64,000 bases of DNA from SIG575 sp964474295 (GTDB lineage Bacteria > Bacillota > Clostridia > Oscillospirales > Acutalibacteraceae), in contig CAYYRN010000002.1 of the NCBI GenBank assembly GCA_964474295.1, forward strand, positions 35,069 through 99,068. Reading direction: 5' to 3'. The notes under the pieces were generated by a model that saw nothing but the letters and a program-made list of their open reading frames with translations, was not told the DNA's origin and ran no database searches. Numbering within the stretch: the first letter of the stretch is position 1; every line of letters begins with the position of its first letter. The position numbers were made by a program, and so were the translations under genes. Shown one piece after another: positions 23,024 to 31,857 of the stretch.

Positions 23024-25390
23024 TTAAAGCTTTTTAACTTTAATATAAAGCTCTTTTTCTCCCCTGCCGTCAACGGAAATTATAATTTTAACGTCATCGG
23101 TTTTACCTTTGGTTTTTATCCAAAATGCCCTTGCACCGCCAATCAAAGCAAATCTGTCAGGCCCTATTACTTCGGCTTCCCCCTTAACGCTGACGTCAAC
23201 AAGCGAATTATCATAATTAACTCTGTTTCCGAATTGGTCAACAGACACTACCTCAATTCTTGTCACATCATACGTTTCATCTTCTATAAGTTCCGATTTA
23301 TCGGCACAAACAGTAAAATCAAGTGAATTTACGGCTGTTCTCGTTACGGATTTTACAAGCTTTCCGTTCTTATATCCCTCAAACTTATACTCGACTTGAC
23401 AGTCGCCCCAGTTGGCAAAATATTTGGTTACGATATCTACCGTTTCCGAAACGGACATTTTTCCGTGCAGGAACGCATATGCAAGCTTTACATAATTTTG
23501 CGGCGGCATTATATATCCGTAAATCCGAGCCGTGCAAAGAACATCTTTAAGATTCTTTGCGGTTACCTCATCAAGGCCGTCTTCTTTTATGAGCGAATCA
23601 CCGATAAAATCAACGGGGGTTATCGGCGGATGAGGAAGATTCGGAAAATGTTTTTTATCGGGATAAGCGTAGCTTTTAAATTCACCGTTTTTGTAAACTT
23701 TTACATAATCACAGTTTGTAAAAATGTGAACGGGCCCCTGTATTCCACCCGGATGGTCACCGATATCCATTGTGGAGGAAACCTCCAATACGGGAACGTC
23801 ATCCTGCTGAGAAGCATAAACGGATGCCGCAAGCTTCGGAACACGGAACATATCGGTAACACCGTGATAACAAATTCTGTCACCGCTGCCGAAATCTTTA
23901 TGTGTATTATAATCAGCCATACACCAACCTATTGCACCGCTTATTCTGTTGCTGCCGTATGATTTGTTTTGAACATTTGCGTGTCGCATTGCGTGTTCGG
24001 TTCTTATTGATTCTCTGTCAAAGCTTTTGGTTGGGAACATATGTCCGTTATATTCCGTTACAAGATACGGAGCTTTTAAGCTTCCGGTAACCGCTGTCGG
24101 AGGAAGAAGCTTAATCCACTTACCCGAATGTGAAAAATCGTTATATGTATAAACATCTTCAAGCAAATGGCTCATCGGCATATTTCTTACACCGCCCGTT
24201 TGACGTGTCGGGTCAAGACTTTTCGCAAGAGCATTTGTTACGGAATAAAACTCATCGCAATCCTCACCCTCGTTTACTCTGACACCCCAAAGTATAACGC
24301 TCGGATGATTTCTGTCACGAACAATCATTTTTTCGATATTTTCAAGGCAGTTTTCACGCCATTCACCCTTGCCCAAAAATTGCCAACTCGGCATTTCCGT
24401 AAAAACAAGCAAACCGATTTCGTCACATCTGTCAAGAAAATGCGTAGAATTCGGATAATGCGACGTTCTGACAAGATTGCATCCCAATTTGTACTTTAAA
24501 AGCTCGGCATCGGCAATCTGAGCAGATGCGGGCATTGCATATCCGACATAAGGGTAGCTCTGATGTCTGTTAAGCCCCATAATTTTAATTTTCTTTCCGT
24601 TAAGGTAAAATCCGTCGGATTTAAATTTAGCACTTCTGAATCCGAACCTTACCTTATATTCGTCTTCGCCCACAATAACCGTAAGGTAATAAAGCTTTGG
24701 ATTATCAATATCCCAAAGCTCGACAGAGCCTACTTTCCACTTATGAGTAACTTTTTTTCCGTCCGCTTTTACTTTTCTTTCGCCTAAAACCTTATCTCCG
24801 TCGGAGAAAATCAACTTTACTGTTCCGCTGTAAGGCTTTGATAGGTTGACATCTACATCAATAAGCTTGTTTTCAAAAAAGATATTCTTGGTTTTTACAA
24901 AAACATCTTCAATGTGAATGTCATCAACTCTTTCGAGCCAAACCTCACGGTAAATTCCGCCGTAAACAAGATAATCAACAACTTTTCCGAACGGCGGTAT
25001 TTCAGGCCTTTCGGTAGAATCAAGCATAACTGCGATTATATTTTCGCCCGCCGAAACAAAATCAGTTATATCCAAAACAAACGGAGTATATGCACCTTTA
25101 TGCTCACCGGAAAACTTACCGTTTACAAAAACTTTTGAATAGCTTGCAGCTCCTTCAAAATGAAGCAAAAGCCTTGCGTTTACATCATCCTCGGACAGCA
25201 TTACGGTTTTTCTGTAACACGAAACGAACTGATAAATTTTCTCGTCAAAATAGTTATACGGAATTTCTTTATTCGTGTGAGGGATGTTTACAGTCTTGAA
25301 ATTGCTGTCATCATAATCTTTTTCAAGCATTTTTTTATCAAAAACGTCAGAATATTTCCAATCGAAATTAATAGGTATTCGTTTTCTCAT
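23024..25390 (-). CDS. Glycoside hydrolase family 2 (beta-galactosidase/glucuronidase type)
   Basis: A 788-residue intracellular GH2 enzyme: N-terminal sugar-binding jelly roll (RLLLHFEGAASYSKVFVNG), immunoglobulin-like domain (RFGFRSAKF), then the TIM barrel starting at GLNRHQSYPYVG. The acid/base Glu is in WGVRVNEGED (about residue 372) and the nucleophile Glu in VTEYNGH (about 445). The acid/base loop NEGED differs from the usual NEP/NEI. C-terminal beta domains follow. No signal peptide, so the substrate is imported first, in line with the divergent GPH symporter at 25551. GAAAGGATCGG precedes the ATG. Confidence 0.92.
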   Translation of the reverse strand: MRKRIPINFDWKYSDVFDKKMLEKDYDDSNFKTVNIPHTNKEIPYNYFDEKIYQFVSCYRKTVMLSEDDVNARLLLHFEGAASYSKVFVNGKFSGEHKGAYTPFVLDITDFVSAGENIIAVMLDSTERPEIPPFGKVVDYLVYGGIYREVWLERVDDIHIEDVFVKTKNIFFENKLIDVDVNLSKPYSGTVKLIFSDGDKVLGERKVKADGKKVTHKWKVGSVELWDIDNPKLYYLTVIVGEDEYKVRFGFRSAKFKSDGFYLNGKKIKIMGLNRHQSYPYVGYAMPASAQIADAELLKYKLGCNLVRTSHYPNSTHFLDRCDEIGLLVFTEMPSWQFLGKGEWRENCLENIEKMIVRDRNHPSVILWGVRVNEGEDCDEFYSVTNALAKSLDPTRQTGGVRNMPMSHLLEDVYTYNDFSHSGKWIKLLPPTAVTGSLKAPYLVTEYNGHMFPTKSFDRESIRTEHAMRHANVQNKSYGSNRISGAIGWCMADYNTHKDFGSGDRICYHGVTDMFRVPKLAASVYASQQDDVPVLEVSSTMDIGDHPGGIQGPVHIFTNCDYVKVYKNGEFKSYAYPDKKHFPNLPHPPITPVDFIGDSLIKEDGLDEVTAKNLKDVLCTARIYGYIMPPQNYVKLAYAFLHGKMSVSETVDIVTKYFANWGDCQVEYKFEGYKNGKLVKSVTRTAVNSLDFTVCADKSELIEDETYDVTRIEVVSVDQFGNRVNYDNSLVDVSVKGEAEVIGPDRFALIGGARAFWIKTKGKTDDVKIIISVDGRGEKELYIKVKKL

Positions 25391-25443
25391 TAAAAACCGA
25401 TCCTTTCATCTGCAACACAAAAATTTTAATTTATTGCGGTTTT

Positions 25444-25472
25444 ATCATAACATATTTTACAAATTAATTCAA
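25444..25472 (-). promoter_or_regulatory. Promoter of the GH2 gene
   Basis: On the minus strand TTGAAT (25472-25467), 17-base spacer, TATGAT (25449-25444). Together with the plus-strand promoter at 25491-25520 it forms a compact divergent control region; I see no clear operator palindrome in it. Confidence 0.55.
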
Positions 25473-25490
25473 TTACAAAAGCAAATTTTA

Positions 25491-25520
25491 TTGACATTAG
25501 TGTATTAATAATTGTATAAT
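25491..25520 (+). promoter_or_regulatory. Promoter of the GPH symporter gene
   Basis: TTGACA (25491-25496), 18-base spacer, TATAAT (25515-25520), 31 bases before the start codon. Confidence 0.7.
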
Positions 25521-25550
25521 TATGTCATATCAACTTGCGGAGGGTAAAAC

Positions 25551-27029
25551 ATGAAAAAGTATATGAAAAAATCCGAAATAGTCTCTTACAGTATCGGACT
25601 TTTCGGTTTAGCACTGCTTACGGGCTGGATGCCGGATTACACTTACACATTTTTTAATGATTTTGCTTTTAAAGGCAGCGGAATCGACGGCGAAATAATT
25701 TCAAAAGCACTTGTTTCCGTTTTCTTCGTTGCGGGAATAATCGGCGGTGCGCTTGAAATTATTGTCGGCTTGCTTGTGGACAGAACGAAAAGCAAAAAAG
25801 GTAAAATTTTGCCGTGGATAGGTTACGGATGTGTTCCCGTTGCCGTAATTGCCGTTCTTGTTTTTATTGCACCGTCAACCTCAAACGCTACCGTTGCAAT
25901 CGGCTGGATGTTTGTTATCTATTCATTATACACAATGGCTTCGGTCGCAGTCGAAAGCCCTGCCAACTGCTTCGGTTCTGTTTGCACTCCTAATGCAGAA
26001 GAAAGAGGCGACGCTATTTCAATTGCAAGCATTTGCCGTTCAATCGGTCAATCGGGAGGACAGGTAGTTATACTCGTTGTCGGAATAGTTATGAAGCTGA
26101 TTCTCGGTGAAGACGGCTTTAAAGCGGCGGAGGGTAAAGGACTTGACTTGACAATATCGACGGTTATATGCGCACTCGGATGCGTGCTTTTCCTTGGAAT
26201 TATGTACAGATATAACCAAGAACGCGTGCCGTACACAACAGAAAAAGTCAGCATCAAGGACAGCATTAAGGTTGTTTTCACAAACAAAAATCTGCTTATG
26301 GTGGCTCTTACAAAGCTTGCAGGATTCGGAAGAGGCGTATACGGCACCGTAAGCCTTTATATAGCCGTTTACCTCCTTGGTGATAAAGGTCTTAAATTGG
26401 CACTTCTTTTGCCTATGGGAATCGGAACGGCAGTAGGAATGCTTGTTGTCAAGAAGCTTCTGAAAGTTGTGAAAGATACAAGAAACGTATATTTGATTTG
26501 CTGTCTTTACGGTGCCACAACTCTTACCGTGCTTTTCATAGTTACAAAAATAATCGGATTTAACTCATCTCTCGTAATTCCTTTCCTTATAATCAATTTC
26601 TTTGTAGGCCTTCAGCACGGCAACACCAATCTCACACCAAATGTAATGATTGCCGACTGCGTTGACGAAATCGAATGGAAAACCGGCAAAAGACAAGAGG
26701 GTCTTTGCTATGCGGGTTACGGTCTTTTCAGTAAAATCGCCTCCGCATTCACAAAATCACTCGGCCCTGCTCTTATTGTTTGGGCAGGCTACATACAGTC
26801 AACCGACCCGAATGTTGCCTACGCCGCACAAAGCGACGCAACGCTTAACAAGTTTCTTATGATTTACACAATTATACCTGCCGTATTCGTTATTTTGCAA
26901 GGTGTTCCCCTCCTCTTCTATGACCTGACAGGCAAAAAGAAAGCACAAATTTCCGCTGATTTGATTGCACGCAGAGGTGTGTTAAATGACGGTATGAACG
27001 AGGAAATTGACGAAACGGTGGAAGCTTAA
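25551..27029 (+). CDS. GPH-family glycoside:cation symporter (MFS)
   Basis: A 492-residue transporter with about 12 membrane segments. The cytoplasmic loop GLLVDRTKSKKGKILPWI matches the DRT/GRFRPW-type loop of the glycoside-pentoside-hexuronide group, and the second half has IADCVDEIEWKTGKRQEG, also typical. Cation could be Na+ or H+. GGAGGG precedes the ATG. It is divergent from the GH2 gene, so the two probably form a glycoside import-and-cleavage unit; the sugar is unknown. Confidence 0.9.
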   Translation: MKKYMKKSEIVSYSIGLFGLALLTGWMPDYTYTFFNDFAFKGSGIDGEIISKALVSVFFVAGIIGGALEIIVGLLVDRTKSKKGKILPWIGYGCVPVAVIAVLVFIAPSTSNATVAIGWMFVIYSLYTMASVAVESPANCFGSVCTPNAEERGDAISIASICRSIGQSGGQVVILVVGIVMKLILGEDGFKAAEGKGLDLTISTVICALGCVLFLGIMYRYNQERVPYTTEKVSIKDSIKVVFTNKNLLMVALTKLAGFGRGVYGTVSLYIAVYLLGDKGLKLALLLPMGIGTAVGMLVVKKLLKVVKDTRNVYLICCLYGATTLTVLFIVTKIIGFNSSLVIPFLIINFFVGLQHGNTNLTPNVMIADCVDEIEWKTGKRQEGLCYAGYGLFSKIASAFTKSLGPALIVWAGYIQSTDPNVAYAAQSDATLNKFLMIYTIIPAVFVILQGVPLLFYDLTGKKKAQISADLIARRGVLNDGMNEEIDETVEA

Positions 27030-27030
27030 A

Positions 27031-28632
27031 ATGGATAAATTAAAGATTACAGTTGTTTCTGACACTCACTATTATTCAAAGAAAAACGGCATTGACGGCG
27101 AAGCTTTTAAACAGGAAAACAGCCGCAGCACAAATTTGATTGCCGACAGTGAGGAAGTTTTAAAAGCCTTTTTTAAGCAAATCGCTGCCGACAGTTCAAG
27201 TGATATAGTTTTGATTTCCGGTGATTTGACAAAGAACGGCGAACCTGAAAGTCACAAAGAATTTATAGAAATGCTTCGTGACTTAAAAAGAAGCGGAAAA
27301 CGTGTTTATGTCATTACCGCAACTCACGACTTTCGTGACAACGGAATTTGTCACAGGTTTGAAGGCAAAAACAAAATTGAAATTCCTGCTGTCAAACGTG
27401 ACGAATTGTTTGAAATGTACTATGAATTCGGCCCCTCAGAGGCAATAGCGATACATAAAGACAGTATGTCATATGTTGTTCAGCTTGAGGACGGCTTTAG
27501 ATTGTTTGCTCTTAATGACGACAGAAACCTTGAGGGAAAAAGCGGTTTCAGTAAAGACTGTTTTAAATGGATAAAAGAACAGGTTGAAGATGCCAAGAAC
27601 AATAACCAATTTATTATTTCTATGACACATCATCCTATGCTTTCACCCTCACCGTTCTTTTCACTTATCGGTAAAGGCGATATGATGGGTGACCACGAAC
27701 TGCGACGTGAGGAATTTCCCGATATGGGCATAAACTTTATGCTCACCGGTCATTCGCATATGCACGATATTTCTTATCATTTCAGTAAAAACGGCAATAT
27801 TTTCTATGATATCACAACTGCAGCAACTGTCGGATACCCTGCGTTATACAGAAATATCACTTTTGACAGAAAAGAAAAGACAATGCAAATTGAATCCAAA
27901 GAGCTTGAAGAAACGCCCGATATTAAACTAAACGGAAATGATTTCGATGAGCATTTAAAAAATCAGTTTTTCGGAATGATTAGAAAAACAATTGAAGCAG
28001 CGGCGACGAGTGCAGATGCTTTTGCTTTTGCCGCAAACTCTTTCAGCGTAAAACCGAAAACGGTTTATAAATACAGTTGGATTATAAAGCCTTTTGCAAA
28101 ACTGCTTTGCAAATTAAAAATAGGAACTGTCGCAAAATGGACAAAAAAAGAAACGGGACTTAAATACTCCGACTACGAAAGTATTAAAGACGAAAAAGTA
28201 ATAGATTATGTAATTTCGCTTATTCAAAACCTTTACGGCGGAGATGCGGCATATTCTCCCGACACACCTTACTACAAAATAACAATGGGACTTATGAGCA
28301 TAATTGATTCGATTCTTGAAACTTTGGGAATAAAAGTACGCAAAATTCTCAAGGTTGTGGACAATGTATCGGATTTGATTGAGCCGCTTGTTTTTAACAG
28401 CGGCATACCCGACCATAATGTCACATTACCTTTTTATGCAACAAAAGAGGATATTGAAAAACTAAAACCGAACATAAAATCGACAGTCAAAAAGAGCAAA
28501 AAAGGTTTGCCGATTGTTGTAATTTCGGTGATTATTTTATTGATACTCATTCCTTTAGTACCACTTGCATTTATCATTCTGTTAGGCATATATCTTGCAA
28601 ACAGAATTAAATATGCCGACAAACTTAAATAA
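27031..28632 (+). CDS. Membrane-anchored calcineurin-like metallophosphoesterase
   Basis: A 533-residue protein. The N-terminal half has metallophosphoesterase blocks SDTHYY, SGDLTKNGE, THHPM and TGHSHMHD. The third block, normally GNHD/E, reads ATHDF, keeping His and Asp but not Gly-Asn; the Asn usually contacts metal and phosphate. After ~450 residues a basic stretch (KKSKKG) leads into one long or two short hydrophobic segments ending NRIKYADKLK. There is no N-terminal signal, so the enzyme domain should face the cytoplasm. The start at 27031 is 1 base after the symporter stop, hence coupled. Function beyond phosphoester cleavage is unknown. Confidence 0.8.
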   Translation: MDKLKITVVSDTHYYSKKNGIDGEAFKQENSRSTNLIADSEEVLKAFFKQIAADSSSDIVLISGDLTKNGEPESHKEFIEMLRDLKRSGKRVYVITATHDFRDNGICHRFEGKNKIEIPAVKRDELFEMYYEFGPSEAIAIHKDSMSYVVQLEDGFRLFALNDDRNLEGKSGFSKDCFKWIKEQVEDAKNNNQFIISMTHHPMLSPSPFFSLIGKGDMMGDHELRREEFPDMGINFMLTGHSHMHDISYHFSKNGNIFYDITTAATVGYPALYRNITFDRKEKTMQIESKELEETPDIKLNGNDFDEHLKNQFFGMIRKTIEAAATSADAFAFAANSFSVKPKTVYKYSWIIKPFAKLLCKLKIGTVAKWTKKETGLKYSDYESIKDEKVIDYVISLIQNLYGGDAAYSPDTPYYKITMGLMSIIDSILETLGIKVRKILKVVDNVSDLIEPLVFNSGIPDHNVTLPFYATKEDIEKLKPNIKSTVKKSKKGLPIVVISVIILLILIPLVPLAFIILLGIYLANRIKYADKLK

Positions 28633-28640
28633 ACAAAATT

Positions 28641-28679
28641 AAGTCCCTCTTGTTACAGATAGCTGTACAAGAGGGACTT
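28641..28679 (+). terminator. Hairpin terminator after the symporter operon
   Basis: AAGTCCCTCTTGT (28641-28653) pairs with ACAAGAGGGACTT (28667-28679), with an inner ACAG/CTGT stem. The T-run is short (TTT), so termination may be partial on the plus strand. Confidence 0.7.
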
Positions 28680-28693
28680 TCGAGTTAACGCAT

Positions 28694-28726
28694 AAAAAAC
28701 AAGCAGTTGCAAAACACAACTGCTTG
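28694..28726 (-). terminator. Rho-independent terminator of the zinc-ribbon membrane gene
   Basis: CAAGCAGTTG/CAACTGCTTG (28700-28709 with 28717-28726), followed on the minus strand by TTTTTTA. Confidence 0.85.
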
Positions 28727-28732
28727 AAAAAA

Positions 28733-29584
28733 TTATTTATTTTGTTCTTTTTTCTTTGCCTGCTCTGCAGCGTATGCTTCTTCAATCATTCGCTGTTCTT
28801 CTTCTTTTCTCTTTGTTTCTTCCATATCTGCTGCCATTTTAGCTGCTTTCTCGGCAATTTCTTTCTTTCTCTTTTCTGCCGATGATTTAACTACGATGGG
28901 ATGCTTTTTAATCATAAGATTAATAACAATCGGTGCAATTGCCGCAACGATAAGAATGGGGAATCCAAAAGAAAGCGATGCTTTAAAGCCGTCACCGAAC
29001 ACAGAAGAAAACTGTGAACCGGAAAGCATAAACATTATCGAGCTGACAACATAACAACCGAGCGAAGCACCGGAAAATCCGAGATTACGCGGAATACCTT
29101 TCGGAGAACAAGAAAGGAAAATAAGTATAAATCCGACAAGCGAGCCAACCGCACCGAGTACAACAAAAATAAGTGCAAGTGCAAAAAGTATAGCCGCCGC
29201 CGACAAGGACTGTGATGAGAACATTTCAAAAAGTCCGCCGAAGTCTAATGACGAAACCGCATTATATACGGTTAAAGCGTTAATTGAAAATTCCTTTGTA
29301 ACAAACGGAACATCAACCGCAATTTTAGCAAGAGGCAAAAACAAAGCACCAATCGGAAGCAGGCTGAGAACTATTCGTGCAATAGCAAGCTTAGAGCCTA
29401 TGTAAGAAGCTTTAACCCTGTCCAAAACAGCATACATTTTGTTTAAGGATCTGTCGGCTTCGATTATGTCGCTTTCAAGACGCTCATGCATTCCGTGATA
29501 AAAAATATTAACATTACAGTTCGGACAATTCGGTTTCCAATAAGTTTTTTTAAGATGGACACCGCAATTAGGACAATTTGCCAT
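28733..29584 (-). CDS. Zinc-ribbon membrane protein with charged coiled tail
   Basis: A 283-residue protein of unknown function. Residues 1-25 form a zinc ribbon with two CPNC knuckles (NCPNCGVHLKK and NCPNCNVNI). About four membrane segments follow between residues 70 and 235, then a highly charged, probably coiled-coil tail rich in K and E (EKRKKEIAEKAAKM). Start at the ATG at 29584, 7 bases after GGAGG; an in-frame TTG 5 codons earlier overlaps the ribosome site. A sensor or scaffold role is possible but not shown. Confidence 0.7.
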   Translation of the reverse strand: MANCPNCGVHLKKTYWKPNCPNCNVNIFYHGMHERLESDIIEADRSLNKMYAVLDRVKASYIGSKLAIARIVLSLLPIGALFLPLAKIAVDVPFVTKEFSINALTVYNAVSSLDFGGLFEMFSSQSLSAAAILFALALIFVVLGAVGSLVGFILIFLSCSPKGIPRNLGFSGASLGCYVVSSIMFMLSGSQFSSVFGDGFKASLSFGFPILIVAAIAPIVINLMIKKHPIVVKSSAEKRKKEIAEKAAKMAADMEETKRKEEEQRMIEEAYAAEQAKKKEQNK

Positions 29585-29684
29585 TTCATATTCCTCCAAT
29601 TTCGGAATTTGTTTATATCCCTATAAATTTACCATATTTTTTCAAAAAAATCAAGAGATTTTCAATATTTTTGATAAAATATCT

Positions 29685-30422
29685 TTAAATTACCATACCG
29701 CCGTCAACGGAAAGAACCTGACCGGTAATGTAATCGGATTTATCTGAGCATAAAAAGTAAACAGCTTCCGCTACATCCCTCGGTCTTCCGATTTTCATAA
29801 GAGGAATTTCTTCTTTGAGCAATTGCAAGGATTGTTCATCGAGATTAGAGTTCATCTTAGTGTCAATCACACCGGGAGCCACACAATTAACGTTTACTGC
29901 TGACGGCCCCAATTCTTTTGCAAGGGCTTTCGTTAAACCTATAACCGCCGCTTTTGAAGCAGAATAATCCACCTCGCAGGAAGCACCGCATATACCCCAC
30001 ATTGAGGATATATTAACAATTTTGCCCTCTTTCCGTCTTATCATGGAAGGCAAAACAGCTTTACAGCAATTGGAAACGCCCTTAACATTTGTGTTATAAA
30101 TTTTTTCCGATTCTTCTTCGGTAACATCGCAAAAAAGCTTTTGAAGTGCAATTCCCGCATTGTTGACAAGTGCATCGACTTTACCGAATTTTCTTTCGAC
30201 ATCATCAAAAAAGCTTTTAACTTCTTCTATACTTGAAACATCGCAACGGGAACAGAATGTTACTGTTCCCATTGCGTCAAGCTCATTTTTAAGAATTTTT
30301 GCTTCCGTATCCGATTTGTTATACATCAATGCAACATTCCAACCGTTTTCTGCAAAAATGCGTGAAATTTCACTGCCTATCCCACCGGATGCACCGGTTA
30401 CCACAACTACCTTTTTATCCAT
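29685..30422 (-). CDS. SDR-family oxidoreductase (FabG-like)
   Basis: A 245-residue classical short-chain dehydrogenase. NAD(P) loop TGASGGIG (10-17), NNAG, catalytic Ser in NISSMWG, YSASK with catalytic Tyr and Lys, and CVAPGVIDT. C-terminal YITGQVLSVDGGMVI is typical of 3-oxoacyl-ACP reductase-like enzymes. No acyl-carrier or fab genes are near, so a general ketoreductase role is as likely as fatty-acid synthesis. Its ATG shares one base with the stop of the upstream lipoprotein gene. Confidence 0.88.
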   Translation of the reverse strand: MDKKVVVVTGASGGIGSEISRIFAENGWNVALMYNKSDTEAKILKNELDAMGTVTFCSRCDVSSIEEVKSFFDDVERKFGKVDALVNNAGIALQKLFCDVTEEESEKIYNTNVKGVSNCCKAVLPSMIRRKEGKIVNISSMWGICGASCEVDYSASKAAVIGLTKALAKELGPSAVNVNCVAPGVIDTKMNSNLDEQSLQLLKEEIPLMKIGRPRDVAEAVYFLCSDKSDYITGQVLSVDGGMVI

Positions 30423-31474
30423 TATTTTGATGCTGCGGTTGTCGAAAGAATGGATGAAAGTCCGCCGGTCAGTGCATTTGTAAATTCATCCTCTGATACT
30501 TCTTTATAACCGGATGGAATTTCAAAATATGATGCCGAAGGATTTTTCATAATTTTGTTTATATCCATTACAACGGCAGTACCGTCCCCTGCTTCATATT
30601 CAATGCGTTTGAGAACCTCCGTTTTTTGGTCGAAATAATATTTATAGGAAATATTATCTATAAGATATTCTTCGCATATATAAGTTGTACCCTTAGATGT
30701 CACAATGCTTGTTTTCTGATAAACGGCATTGTCGCTGCCGAGCATTTCTTTGATTTCGTCCGTATCGAGCATTTCATCACTTTGCGATTGAGTATAAATC
30801 TTTTTCTTGGGATAAATCGTATAAGATTTTCCGTCTTTGAAAATGTTTTCCAAAGTTAAATTAATTATACTGAAATTAACGTTCATTTTGCTGTATACTT
30901 TGTTGCCACTCATAGCAAAAGCAATACCGGTCGAGATACCCATTCCATCAGCGTTTCCCGTCATCTTCATTTCGATATAGAAATTACCCGTACTGATAAT
31001 ATCGTGATAATTCTTATCATACAAACGCTTTGATGTGGAAATTGTTGTACCCTCAGGCATTGTTTCTATTTTAACCGTAGTCATTTCACTTTCACCGCTT
31101 AAAATATCACCTATTGAACCCGAAGAAGCTGTGGTAGACGGCTTTGATGAATAAACCTTAGTTACCTTCTCGTTGTTTTTATTTGTAACATAATTTCCGT
31201 TATCATCAACCTCATTAACGTAATAATGGAGAATTGTAATTTTCTCTCCGTTTTCGTCAAGAATCTTGTTTCCGTCTTCATCCGTTACATATTCAACCGA
31301 AGCACCTTCAATGGGAACAGTTACGTTGTTACCGTCCTTATCCGTTACCTTTTCACCCCACATATCAGTTTCGTAAACAGTTACATCATCGACATCGTTT
31401 TTTGTGCAGGCAACCGTAACCGTAAGTACAGTCGCCAAGCAAGCTGCAACAGCAACAATTCTTTTAAAATTCAT
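30422..31474 (-). CDS. Lipoprotein with N-terminal DG-N-type repeats
   Basis: A 350-residue predicted lipoprotein (signal ending TVAC, Cys23). Residues about 30-100 contain short repeated units of the kind VTDEDGNKILDENGEKI, alternating acidic turns and beta strands, then a Ser/Thr-rich linker and a C-terminal domain with LolA/LppX-like outline (IEMKMTGNADGMG ... YYFDQKTEVLKRIEYE). No catalytic residue is recognised. I prefer the ATG at 31474, which gives a clean signal peptide; an ATG at 31486 touches the AAAGGA ribosome site. Co-translated with the SDR gene by a one-base overlap, which is odd for a surface protein and an NAD(P) enzyme. Confidence 0.65.
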   Translation of the reverse strand: MNFKRIVAVAACLATVLTVTVACTKNDVDDVTVYETDMWGEKVTDKDGNNVTVPIEGASVEYVTDEDGNKILDENGEKITILHYYVNEVDDNGNYVTNKNNEKVTKVYSSKPSTTASSGSIGDILSGESEMTTVKIETMPEGTTISTSKRLYDKNYHDIISTGNFYIEMKMTGNADGMGISTGIAFAMSGNKVYSKMNVNFSIINLTLENIFKDGKSYTIYPKKKIYTQSQSDEMLDTDEIKEMLGSDNAVYQKTSIVTSKGTTYICEEYLIDNISYKYYFDQKTEVLKRIEYEAGDGTAVVMDINKIMKNPSASYFEIPSGYKEVSEDEFTNALTGGLSSILSTTAASK

Positions 31475-31646
31475 AATAAAAATCATTCCTTTCAATATAA
31501 TAATAGATTACACTAAATTCGGCAATAAATCAAGAGATAATTAAAATTTACATCTTTTACCTCAAGCATAAGCACTCTTGAAGAAGATTATCCCAATTTA
31601 CAATGAAATTATAACACATATTTGCAAATATTTTTGTAAAAAAGTA

Positions 31647-31675
31647 TTGCATTTCTATTAAAAATTATGTATAAT
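31647..31675 (+). promoter_or_regulatory. Promoter of tRNA-Thr
   Basis: TTGCAT (31647-31652), 17-base spacer, TATAAT (31670-31675), 42 bases before the tRNA. The rest of the 31475-31646 gap holds AT-rich sequence and one weak inverted repeat; I see no further gene in it. Confidence 0.75.
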
Positions 31676-31717
31676 AATATGGCAGTTTCGGTTTAGGCTG
31701 TTTTATATGTTTTAAAT

Positions 31718-31792
31718 GCTGGTGTGGCTCAATGGCAGAGCAGCTCATTCGTAATGAGCAGGTTGCAGGTTCGATTCCCGTCACCAGCTCCA
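31718..31792 (+). tRNA. tRNA-Thr (anticodon CGT)
   Basis: 75 bases including encoded CCA. Acceptor GCTGGTG pairs with CACCAGC; D stem GCTC/GAGC; anticodon stem GCTCA/TGAGC with loop TTCGTAA, anticodon CGT at 31750-31752; T loop TTCGATT. The T stem has one A-C mismatch. Confidence 0.93.
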
Positions 31793-31795
31793 AAG

Positions 31796-31825
31796 ATGCG
31801 GATCTCGTTTGAGACCCGCATTTTT
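31796..31825 (+). terminator. Terminator after tRNA-Thr
   Basis: ATGCGG...TCTC pairs with GAGA...CCGCAT around loop GTTT, followed by TTTTT. Confidence 0.8.
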
Positions 31826-31857
31826 CATCTGTATATTAACCGATGCAGGAGGATAAT

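Noticed and set aside
23396..23962. Plus-strand 188-codon open frame opposite GH2
   Set aside because: Antisense to a complete GH2 gene; composition and lack of a ribosome site argue against coding.
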